This document shows, piece after piece, positions 7,449 to 13,089 of a DNA stretch of 13,089 nucleotides. How positions within the stretch are numbered: the stretch's first letter is position 1; every line of letters starts with the position of its first letter. The translations under genes and the position numbers were made by a program. This DNA is from CAYMLQ01 sp964390795 (GTDB lineage Bacteria > Verrucomicrobiota > Kiritimatiellia > RFP12 > UBA1067): NCBI GenBank assembly GCA_964390795.1, contig CAYMLQ010000145.1, positions 1-13,089 of the forward strand. Direction: 5' to 3'. The notes beneath the pieces are model-generated. The model had not been told where the DNA came from, did no database searches, and saw only the letters and a program-made list of their open reading frames with translations.

Positions 7449-7943
7449 TCACAACGGGTTGTCAAATGTCTGCTGCGCCACGGTGGCCACAGCCATGGCG
7501 CTGATCCCCTCGCGGCGGCCGACCGCGTCCATGCCCTCGTTCGTCTTGGCCTTGACAGAAATGCGCGAGCGGTCAACCCCCATCACCTCCGCCAACCGCG
7601 TCCGCATGGCATCGATATGGGGCGCCAGCTTGGGCGCCTCCGCAATAACCGTCGCGTCGGTATTGACCACCTGCCAGCCGGTCCGCGCCAGGCGCTCCAT
7701 CACGCGCGCCAGAAGCACCGTGCTGTCGGCGTTCTTCCACTGAGGGTCCTGGTCGGAAAAATGCTGGCCGATGTCGCCGTCCGCGACAGCGCCCAAAAGC
7801 GCGTCGCACAGCGCGTGGATCAGCACGTCCGCGTCCGAGTGTCCCTGAAGGCCTCGCTCGTGCGGAATCTCGACGCCGCCGAGCACCAGCCGACGCCCTT
7901 CGGCAAAGCGATGCGAGTCATAACCTATCCCTGTCCGAATCAT
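7449..7943 (-). CDS. ispF: 2-C-methyl-D-erythritol 2,4-cyclodiphosphate synthase
   Basis: IspF converts CDP-methylerythritol 2-phosphate to MEcPP in the MEP pathway of isoprenoid synthesis. The 164-residue length is typical of this trimeric enzyme. Metal ligands are D9, H11 (GIGYDSHRF) and H43 (GHSDADVLIHAL). DIGQHFSDQDPQWKNADS and the C-terminal VKAKTNEGMDAVGRREGISA are signature segments. The ATG at 7943 fits the conserved N-terminus (MIRTGIGYD). A longer frame reaching 8003 would run through a strong promoter and is rejected. No Shine-Dalgarno sequence precedes the ATG, and the predicted -10 element is only 7 nt upstream, so the message is probably leaderless. ispF is the first gene of the operon, and I saw no ispD in the window. 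Confidence 0.96.
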   Translation of the reverse strand: MIRTGIGYDSHRFAEGRRLVLGGVEIPHERGLQGHSDADVLIHALCDALLGAVADGDIGQHFSDQDPQWKNADSTVLLARVMERLARTGWQVVNTDATVIAEAPKLAPHIDAMRTRLAEVMGVDRSRISVKAKTNEGMDAVGRREGISAMAVATVAQQTFDNPL

Positions 7944-7950
7944 GCGGGGT

Positions 7951-7979
7951 ACTATACCCGATTCCCGGTGCAGGGACAA
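7951..7979 (-). promoter_or_regulatory. Predicted operon promoter immediately upstream of ispF
   Basis: On the minus strand TTGTCC (7974-7979), a 17-nt spacer and TATAGT (7951-7956) form a good sigma-70-like promoter. Only 7 nt separate the -10 box from the ispF ATG at 7943, so transcription would begin at or within a base or two of the start codon. It is the only convincing promoter I found for the eight-gene block running down to 1043. Confidence 0.65.
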
Positions 7980-8013
7980 TCCAACAAGCGAACGCCTCAG
8001 CAATTAAGTCGGT

Positions 8014-8071
8014 CGCGAGCGCAATCCTGACGCCCAGGCAGGCATAGCCGAGTCGGGATTGCGATCCCGAA
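8014..8071. repeat. Intergenic hairpin repeat at the 3' end of the cyclase gene
   Basis: GCAATCCTGAC (8021-8031) pairs with GTCGGGATTGC (8052-8062), with one G-U-type mismatch. A second, mutually exclusive hairpin CGGGAT/ATCCCG with loop TGCG occupies 8054-8069. On the minus strand the element starts directly after the cyclase TAG, so it may act as a transcript 3' end or as a barrier to readthrough towards ispF. No T-tract follows. It looks like a dispersed intergenic repeat, but only one copy is in the window. Confidence 0.6.
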
Positions 8072-9037
8072 CTACGTCTCCTTGTGGTCGTGAGACAGGA
8101 CCGCGTCCAGCTCGTCGAAGGTGATCGCCCAGACCAAGATCGGCTCGCTCTTGCCTTTGACCGTAATGGACTGAAGCGAACGGCACCAGTGCTGCGGCGG
8201 CAGATATTTGTAGGACTCAGGCCCGATGACGACATCTTTGCCCAAATTCTTCGACTCGGTCTCAAACCTGAAGGCCACGTTGACGGAGTCTCCGATGACG
8301 GTGTATTCCCTATAGCCCGAACCGCCGATGCTGCCAAGCACCGCAGGCCCTGTATTGATGCCGACACCCAGCTTAAACGGATGTGGAAGACGAGTGAAGG
8401 CCGCGTTGATCTGCAAGCAGATGGCATTGAGTTTCTGAGCGGTTCTCAGCGCATTCATGACAGCCGAAGGGTCGCTCCTGCCTGTGCCCGAAGACCAGCG
8501 CACCATGATCGCATCGCCGATGAACTTGTCGATCGTGCCCGAGCATTCATCGATGGCCTTTGTGGCCATTTTGAACCATCTGGCCATGAGCGCGGCCAGC
8601 TCGCTCGAGGTCATGCTTTCGCTGATCGGCGTGTAGTTCCGGATGTCGCAGACCAGCAGCGTGATCTCCTCAACTTGGACACCCATGGACGTCATCGTGA
8701 CGGAGATCTGCCCATCATCCTCCGAATCCGGTGTAATCGAGGCCCTGAGTCCGGAGCGGAACGTCAGCACGCAGTCTTCGAGAGTAATGGCATCGAGATC
8801 TTTCAACAGCGTCGGCGTCACAACGCGTTTCCCGTTGAGAAAGGTTCCGTTTGTGCTGCCGACGTCAATGATGTAGTACTCGCCCGGCTTCAGCATGCGG
8901 ATCATCGCATGGCTCCGGGACACCTTGGGGTGAGGAATCACAATATCATTCGGGGGCGTGCGCCCAATCGTCAAAAGAGGCGAACAGGAGATCACCCTTT
9001 CCTCTGGCCCCCTTGCGTACTGTATGCTAGCCGTCAT
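8072..9037 (-). CDS. FHA domain-adenylate cyclase fusion (class III)
   Basis: This 321-residue soluble protein joins an N-terminal FHA domain to a class III nucleotide cyclase. The FHA domain (about 1-100) shows GR (25-26), VSRSHA (39-44) and STNGTFLNG (61-69), the residues that hold a phosphothreonine peptide. The cyclase domain (about 122-290) has metal-binding D131 and D175, exactly 44 residues apart as in characterised enzymes. The adenine-selecting pair is K171 and T246. The transition-state residues are N253 and R257, with the expected 7 and 4 residue spacing. All six catalytic positions are intact, so it should make cAMP. No membrane segment or other sensor domain is seen, so control by phosphoprotein binding is inferred. 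It stands alone with its own promoter; no kinase gene is adjacent. Confidence 0.93.
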   Translation of the reverse strand: MTASIQYARGPEERVISCSPLLTIGRTPPNDIVIPHPKVSRSHAMIRMLKPGEYYIIDVGSTNGTFLNGKRVVTPTLLKDLDAITLEDCVLTFRSGLRASITPDSEDDGQISVTMTSMGVQVEEITLLVCDIRNYTPISESMTSSELAALMARWFKMATKAIDECSGTIDKFIGDAIMVRWSSGTGRSDPSAVMNALRTAQKLNAICLQINAAFTRLPHPFKLGVGINTGPAVLGSIGGSGYREYTVIGDSVNVAFRFETESKNLGKDVVIGPESYKYLPPQHWCRSLQSITVKGKSEPILVWAITFDELDAVLSHDHKET

Positions 9038-9045
9038 GACCCTGT

Positions 9046-9074
9046 ATATTAGCAGAATTGTGTGGCGTTCTCAA
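9046..9074 (-). promoter_or_regulatory. Predicted promoter of the FHA-cyclase gene
   Basis: On the minus strand TTGAGA (9069-9074), a 17-nt spacer and TAATAT (9046-9051) lie 8 nt before the ATG at 9037. The transcript would start within about two bases of the start codon, and no clear Shine-Dalgarno sequence is present. This is the same arrangement as at ispF. Confidence 0.6.
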
Positions 9075-9191
9075 CAAGACGCTTAGTTCTGTACCGGGCA
9101 TGGGGGGTTCACCCTATTGAATGCAAACCCATAATCGGGCAAAGTTAGAACCGTTGCTGCGAGGAATGCAGTAACTTAAACGGAGGTAGTT

Positions 9192-9761
9192 ATGAACAAG
9201 CAACCAATGACCGCGTGTGTGCTTTCGGTTGGTATCGCACTCATCGCGTCGGCTCAAGAGAGCCCTTTCTTTCAGGCGAGTCTGACGCCTGATTACGCCA
9301 TCTACGACCGCACGGAGCGGATCGAGGGTGTGACGCTGAGCGTCTGGGGCGAAAACCCGCAGGCTTCCTTGTCCATCGGACTGGTGAACGGCTCAACGGG
9401 CGCAAGTTCCGGGCTGAGCATCGGACTCCTCAACTATGCGGAGTCGTATACGGGCGTACAGTGGGCCTTTGCCAACTTCACGGAGGGAGACTGTTCCGGC
9501 TGGCAGGGCGGTCCGGTGTTTGGCTTAGTCGTCAGCGTGGCGAACTACACCGGCGGAAGCATGAGCGGCGTGCAGGCCGGCGTTGTCAACATGGCGGGAA
9601 CGCTCTCGGGACTACAGTTCGGCCTGATCAACTACACCCGTGAAGCTGACGGAGGCGTACAGATCGGCATCGTGAACCTGATCGAACAGAACAAGGAGTG
9701 GTTCACGCAGTTGCCTCGTGAATTGGCGCCTGGGATGATCCTGGCAAACTGGTGTTTCTAA
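9192..9761 (+). CDS. Secreted protein with LA_2272-type surface repeats, function unknown
   Basis: This is a 189-residue predicted exported protein. It starts with a signal peptide (ACVLSVGIALIASAQ, probable cleavage after ASA). From about residue 55 it contains imperfect repeats of the form GxxxGxxN: GLSIGLLNYAESYTGVQWAF, then SGVQAGVVNMAGTLSGLQFG, then GGVQIGIVNLI. It ends with the aromatic-capped stretch LAPGMILANWCF. This pattern matches what databases call LA_2272 family surface repeats, and I would expect a beta-rich surface or outer-membrane-associated fold; no biochemical role is known to me. GGAGG lies 5 nt before the ATG. A weak promoter candidate (TTCACC at 9109, CATAAT about 16 nt on) lies in the divergent spacer shared with the cyclase. 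Only a few repeats are present, fewer than in many relatives. Confidence 0.75.
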   Translation: MNKQPMTACVLSVGIALIASAQESPFFQASLTPDYAIYDRTERIEGVTLSVWGENPQASLSIGLVNGSTGASSGLSIGLLNYAESYTGVQWAFANFTEGDCSGWQGGPVFGLVVSVANYTGGSMSGVQAGVVNMAGTLSGLQFGLINYTREADGGVQIGIVNLIEQNKEWFTQLPRELAPGMILANWCF

Positions 9762-9809
9762 CGATGTAGACGCTCGCTAGGGGCATAGACACATGAAGGG
9801 GTTTATACG

Positions 9810-9910
9810 CAGCGGCATAAGTGTCCGGCGGTCACGGAGCGGCGCGGCTTCCCGCGCCGGTCGGAACGCGAAGGCGTTCCGCTCCAAACTTGAGCGGACT
9901 TATGTCGCTG
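9810..9910. repeat. 101-nt nested inverted-repeat element with four stems
   Basis: The outermost arms (9810-9826 and 9896-9910) are complementary over about 15 positions, with one mismatch and one extra base. Inside, GGAGC (9836-9840) pairs with GCTCC (9881-9885). Within that lie two perfect 7-bp hairpins: GGCGCGG/CCGCGCC with loop CTTC (9841-9858), and GGAACGC/GCGTTCC with loop GAAG (9863-9880). The core is the same three-way-junction design as the element at 506-560, but the sequence is unrelated. It sits between the secreted repeat-protein gene and the mla remnant. A non-coding RNA or a non-autonomous mobile element are both possible. Confidence 0.85.
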
Positions 9911-9948
9911 ATTAATGGTTCTAATCTGCGCACATAAAGAGGTGAAAG

Positions 9949-10883
9949 ATGATGATAACTGACAGCGGGCAAATCTCTCATGCGCAAACCTACGAGACGG
10001 ATGCAGCTTCAGTTCATCGGCTTCGGATCCGTTCTTGTTGTCGTGCTGACAGGCGCTTATATCGGTTCCTCTGTTAACCGCGATTTTCAATGTCGTAGGC
10101 ATTTTCGGAGGCTATCTGGTCGGGGGACGGCTTCTTGGCGTAAGCGCCGGAAGCTACTTCGGCGAGATGTCGGATTATGTCGGAATGAAGGACGTTCTGG
10201 CCGGGTTTTACAAGTCGGTCTGCTTCGGTGGCCTCATCGCCTGGGTCTGCTGCTACAAAGGGTACACCACCGGCTTCGGCGCGATCATTGTCCACTCGAT
10301 TCACGCGTTGATCGCCTCGACGCACCAGCGGCTCGACTTCAGCGGCATCCTCGTCTCCCACGAGATTCCTGAAGTCTCTAATGTCGCCACGCCGGTGCGG
10401 CTCGTGAACTGCGCGCTCCAGACCGAGTTTGAGGGCGCCTGGGTCGAGATCGGGCGTTTCGCCATCAACACCGCGGTCGGTGTGGCGGGTTTTTGCGATC
10501 CGGCAAAGAACCGGTGGCACATGGAGAAGCGCAACGAGGATCTCGGCCAGACGCTCGGCCGCTACGGAATCGGCACCTCCATCTACTTTGACTGGCCCAT
10601 TCTGGGGCCGTCCAACGTGAGGGATACGGTGGGCTACGCAGGGGATCTGTTTCTTGATCCGTTCACCTATCTGATTCCAAGATTCGAGTACAATGTGGGC
10701 GTCAAAGCCTACGAAACCGTGAACGGCACCTCGCTCAGGGCCGACGACTACGAGGACTTCAAGAAAGCGGCCATCGACCCCTACGTCGCACTGCGCGACG
10801 CCTACTATCAGTACCGCAGAAATCAGGTGCGCAACGGCGAAGGCCAGTCCGCGAGACCGCGAGGCACCCTGCCGACGGATTGA
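9949..10883 (+). pseudogene. Collapsed mla operon: joined fragments of MlaE, MlaF and MlaA
   Basis: Mla proteins move phospholipids between the outer and inner membranes. Here their pieces follow one another in operon order. A possible ribosome binding site and start (GAGG, ATG 9949) leads into a short frame ending at 10077. In another frame, 9980-10066 reads RRMQLQFIGFGSV then VVVLTGAYIG, an MlaE N-terminal membrane segment. A deletion of roughly 110 codons then joins it, out of frame, to an MlaE C-terminal part (10068-10283: LLTAIFNVVGIFGGYLVGG, then CCYKGYTTGFGA). In the same frame follows an MlaF ATPase C-terminal piece (10284-10376: FSGILVSHEIPEV). Then comes the C-terminal two-thirds of MlaA (10377-10880: RFAINTAVGVAGFCDPA, EDLGQTLGRYGIGTSIYFDW, GPSNVRDTVG). 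MlaD, the MlaF nucleotide-binding site and the MlaA signal peptide are absent. A 238-residue product from ATG 10167 is possible but has no clear ribosome binding site. Confidence 0.8.
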
Positions 10884-10892
10884 CCCCGGATA

Positions 10893-10936
10893 CGGGATAT
10901 TCCCGAGCCCGCCGCGGACGCCTCGGGGAGGCGTCC
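10893..10936. terminator. Paired hairpins between converging genes
   Basis: CGGGA/TCCCG with loop TAT (10893-10905) is followed by a perfect 9-bp hairpin GGACGCCTC/GAGGCGTCC with loop GGG (10916-10936). They lie just after the TGA of the mla remnant (10883) and downstream of the rnr terminator on the other strand. There is no T-tract. The second hairpin, with its GC-rich flanks, looks like another dispersed intergenic repeat and may serve as a bidirectional transcript end. Confidence 0.5.
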
Positions 10937-10960
10937 CTACCCAAACGGCTACACTTTAGC

Positions 10961-10980
10961 AAAAAACCACGCTATCGCGG
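10961..10980 (-). terminator. Intrinsic terminator of rnr that includes the stop codon
   Basis: On the minus strand CCGCG (10976-10980), loop ATAG (10972-10975) and CGTGG (10967-10971) form a 5-bp stem with one G-U pair, followed directly by six T residues (10961-10966). The rnr TAG stop lies inside the loop, so the last two codons form the left arm. The stem is short but GC-rich. Confidence 0.55.
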
Positions 10981-13089
10981 GCCGCGGCGCTTCGACTGCG
11001 GACGCGCTCCTTTGTCACCCTCCGGCTTCCGCTGGCTACGGACTTCAGGCCGCTTGCCGCCTTGCGGCGTGCGTTGGGGCTTCGGACCGCGGCCACCAGG
11101 CCTCGCACCCTTGTCGGTCACTTCGGCGTTCGCTGTTCGGCGTTCGGCGTTCGGCGTTCGAGCGACCCCCTGGTTTGTTCCCGCTCCTCTGGCGGCACCC
11201 TTACCCGGTGCAGGCGCGGACGCCGCTTGACCCGCCGGTCGCCGGCCCCGCTCCTCTTTCTGCCGTCCGCCGGCTTCCGGCTTCCGGCTGCGGCCTGGCA
11301 TCTGCCGCCCGCCGACCTCTCCCCTCCCCCGCCGGCCACTGTCCTCCGTCCTCTGCTCCTCCACGCCCGCCAGCACGTAGTCTGCGCGCCGCTGGTTGAA
11401 GTCCACCGTCGCCACATGCACCTTCAGTACCATGCCGACGCGGTAAACCGCCGAGCCCGCGCTCAGGGACTCGTTCGCCGGATTGAAGCGCACGAACTGT
11501 TTCGAGAGGTTGGAGATGTGGATCATGCCGCCCATCGCCAGATCGGGAATATCGATGAAAATGCCGTAGTTGGTACACTTGGCCACGACGGCCCTGTATT
11601 CGATCGGCTTCTGCTCGTCGAGCTGCTGCTGCAGGAAGCGGAACTTCTTGATCTCGATCAGCTGGCGCGACGCGTCGTCCGCCACCTGCTCGCGCTCGGT
11701 CGCCAGAAACGCCGTCTGAATCAGATAGCTCTGCGGCATCTTCCCGCCCTTGCCGTCGAGAAAGTCGGCGAGCTGCCGGTGCAGCACCAAATCCGGATAA
11801 CGCCGGATCGGCGAGGTGAAGTGCGCGTAAAAGTCCTTGGCCAGTCCGAAATGCCCGATCTTCTCGGCCGAGTAGCAGGCCCGCTTCATGCTGCGCAGCA
11901 CCATCGTATGCGCGTGATAGCGCAGCGGGTGCTCCTGCGTGTCCTTGAGGAACTGCGCGAGATTTTTGGGATCGGACAGGTTGCCGGGGTGGAAGCCGAG
12001 GATCGCCAGATTGGCCTGCAGCTCTTCCAGCTTCTCCTCGTCCGGCGGCTCGTGCAGACGCGCCAGTATCTTGATGCCGCGCGTCCACAGCTCCGTCGCC
12101 ACAGCCTCGTTGGCTGCCACCATGCACTCTTCAATGAGCTGGTGCGACTCGTCGTAGGGGCGGATCAGCATGCCGGTCATGCGCGACTGCTCATCGAGAA
12201 CCACCTCCACCTCGGGCACTTCGAGATCCAGCGCCGCCATGGAGAAGCGGCGCGCGCGCATCTGAGCCGCCAACTGCCAGGTCTCCTTCAGCAGCTTGCG
12301 CGCTTCGGACGGCACCACCGTGAGACCTTCCGGCACCTTGTCCGCGATGATCGCCATAGCCTGCTCGTAGTTCAGCCTCAGCTTGGAACGGATGCGCGTC
12401 TTGGCGAAACGCCGCGCGATCATCCGGCCCGACGCATCGAACGTCATGAAGGCGGAGAAGGTCATCCGATCCTCGTCCGGACGCAGGCTGCACACGCCGT
12501 TGGAGAGCTGCTCCGGAAGCATCGGGATCACCTTGTCCACCAGATACACGCTCGTGCCGCGCTGGCGCGCCTCGATATCCAGCGGCGAGTTGGGCCGCAC
12601 GAAGTGGCTCACGTCCGCGATGTGAACGCCCAGGGCGCGGTTGCCCTGCGCGTCGGTCTCCAGCGAGACCGCGTCATCGAAATCGCGCGCCGTGGCAGGA
12701 TCCACGGTGATAATGTACTTGCTGCGGATATCCTCGCGGCTGCCGGGGCGCGTCAGGCGCTGCGAGACCTTCTCAGCCTCGTCGATCACCTCGGCCGGAA
12801 AGGCCTCCGGAAGGTCGAACTGCTTGATCACCACCAGCGTGTCGAGCGAGGGCTGATCCGCCGGGCCGATCACGTCCACGATCTCGCCCTCGGGCGCGAC
12901 GTAGCGGTTCTCCCAGCCGGTGAAGCGCACCACCACCCGGTCGCCGGGCTTGGCGTTGCAGGCGGACGGCACATAGAAATCTTTGCGGTAGACCGGGTTC
13001 AGCGGCACGACGTAGAGGAACTTGCCCGTGGTCATGAGCGTGCCCACGATGTCCCGCGGCGAGCGCTCGACGATCTTGATGACCTTGCC
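10972..13089 (-). CDS. rnr: Ribonuclease R (N-terminus beyond the right edge)
   Basis: This is a processive 3'-5' exoribonuclease of the RNB family that degrades structured RNA and takes part in RNA quality control. The visible 705 residues begin inside a cold-shock domain (GKVIKIVERSPRDIVGTL); the frame is open to the window edge, so the ATG/GTG start seen near 13047 is internal. A second cold-shock region precedes the RNB catalytic domain, whose acidic cluster is in DPATARDFDDAV. IADVSHFVRPNSPLD, RGTSVYLVDKVIPMLPE and HFTSPIRRYPDLVLHRQL are hallmark segments. An S1 domain (CTNYGIFIDIP, MIHISNLS) ends near nucleotide 11365. The remaining roughly 130 residues are a basic R/G/P/E-rich tail carrying heptanucleotide repeats; basic tails are normal in RNase R but this composition is not. 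The gene ends in its own terminator. Confidence 0.96.
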   Translation of the reverse strand, partial: GKVIKIVERSPRDIVGTLMTTGKFLYVVPLNPVYRKDFYVPSACNAKPGDRVVVRFTGWENRYVAPEGEIVDVIGPADQPSLDTLVVIKQFDLPEAFPAEVIDEAEKVSQRLTRPGSREDIRSKYIITVDPATARDFDDAVSLETDAQGNRALGVHIADVSHFVRPNSPLDIEARQRGTSVYLVDKVIPMLPEQLSNGVCSLRPDEDRMTFSAFMTFDASGRMIARRFAKTRIRSKLRLNYEQAMAIIADKVPEGLTVVPSEARKLLKETWQLAAQMRARRFSMAALDLEVPEVEVVLDEQSRMTGMLIRPYDESHQLIEECMVAANEAVATELWTRGIKILARLHEPPDEEKLEELQANLAILGFHPGNLSDPKNLAQFLKDTQEHPLRYHAHTMVLRSMKRACYSAEKIGHFGLAKDFYAHFTSPIRRYPDLVLHRQLADFLDGKGGKMPQSYLIQTAFLATEREQVADDASRQLIEIKKFRFLQQQLDEQKPIEYRAVVAKCTNYGIFIDIPDLAMGGMIHISNLSKQFVRFNPANESLSAGSAVYRVGMVLKVHVATVDFNQRRADYVLAGVEEQRTEDSGRRGRGEVGGRQMPGRSRKPEAGGRQKEERGRRPAGQAASAPAPGKGAARGAGTNQGVARTPNAERRTANAEVTDKGARPGGRGPKPQRTPQGGKRPEVRSQRKPEGDKGARPQSKRRGPR
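11122..11160 (-). repeat. Heptanucleotide tandem repeat (GTTCGGC family) inside rnr
   Basis: About five and a half units of a 7-nt motif, written TTCGGCG on the plus strand with one TTCGCTG variant, run in tandem. In the rnr frame they encode a 7-residue period, RTPNAER followed by RTANAEV. The array has no stop codon in this frame. Confidence 0.85.
11271..11291 (-). repeat. Short heptanucleotide repeat (CGGCTTC family) inside rnr
   Basis: Three units on the plus strand, CGGCTTC, CGGCTTC and the variant CGGCTGC, lie within the rnr tail and encode SRKPEAG. A related degenerate stretch occurs near 11022-11045 (QRKPEG). A third degenerate family around 11340-11360 (TCCTCTG-like) encodes EQRTEDSG. 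Confidence 0.6.

Noticed and set aside
6027..8030. A 667-codon plus-strand open frame antisense to cysS and ispF
   Set aside because: It lies exactly opposite two certain genes, reads as R/H/Q-rich low-information sequence with no motif, and is what GC-rich codon use produces on the opposite strand.
11122..11291. The tandem repeats in rnr as a CRISPR array
   Set aside because: Units are 7 nt with no spacers and lie inside a coding frame.
11201..12127. A 308-codon minus-strand frame overlapping rnr
   Set aside because: It is an alternative frame of rnr with R/G/A-rich sequence; the RNase R frame carries all domain motifs.

Overview
This is a GC-rich bacterial window, dominated by a compact minus-strand housekeeping operon and flanked by decaying DNA and structured intergenic repeats. 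The gene content suggests a Gram-negative-type bacterium: there are remnants of the Mla outer-membrane lipid-transport operon and a secreted protein with repeats. I think a member of the PVC group, perhaps Kiritimatiellota, is most likely. The reasons are an anaerobic sulfatase-maturating enzyme, a secreted protein of the 'LA_2272 surface repeat' type, and hairpin and heptanucleotide repeats of a kind I associate with those genomes. That placement is an inference, not something the sequence proves.

Layout. Positions 1-278 (minus) hold the 5' part of a periplasmic sulfate-binding protein gene that runs off the left edge. Positions 279-1042 contain no intact gene: a promoter for the sulfate-binding gene, a 55-nt three-way-junction repeat, and what looks like a frameshifted plus-strand gene remnant ending at 1000. 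Positions 1043-7943 (minus) form one tightly packed eight-gene block in the order ispF, cysS, tmk, holB, PSP1/ricT, aroQ, a PfkB kinase and an anSME-like radical SAM enzyme. Genes are separated by 16 nt or less, or overlap. A good promoter (TTGTCC, 17 nt, TATAGT) lies only 7 nt before the ispF ATG. The tmk-holB-PSP1 order is also found in Bacillus. The block mixes isoprenoid synthesis, tRNA charging, dTMP synthesis, the clamp loader, the shikimate pathway and sulfatase activation.

Positions 8072-9037 (minus) encode an FHA-adenylate cyclase fusion with all catalytic residues present. It also has a promoter 8 nt before its ATG and a hairpin repeat starting at its stop codon. Positions 9192-9761 (plus) encode a small secreted repeat protein. 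A 101-nt nested inverted-repeat element (9810-9910) follows.

Positions 9949-10883 are the most striking stretch. Pieces of MlaE, MlaF and MlaA are joined in operon order, with MlaD and most of the other proteins missing, as if a whole mla operon had collapsed by serial deletion. The MlaE-MlaF-MlaA pieces still read as one open frame. Positions 10972-13089 (minus) are ribonuclease R, truncated at its N-terminus by the window edge. Its roughly 130-residue basic tail appears to be built from three different heptanucleotide repeat families, and its terminator includes its own stop codon.

No tRNA, rRNA, CRISPR array, transposase or phage gene was seen.
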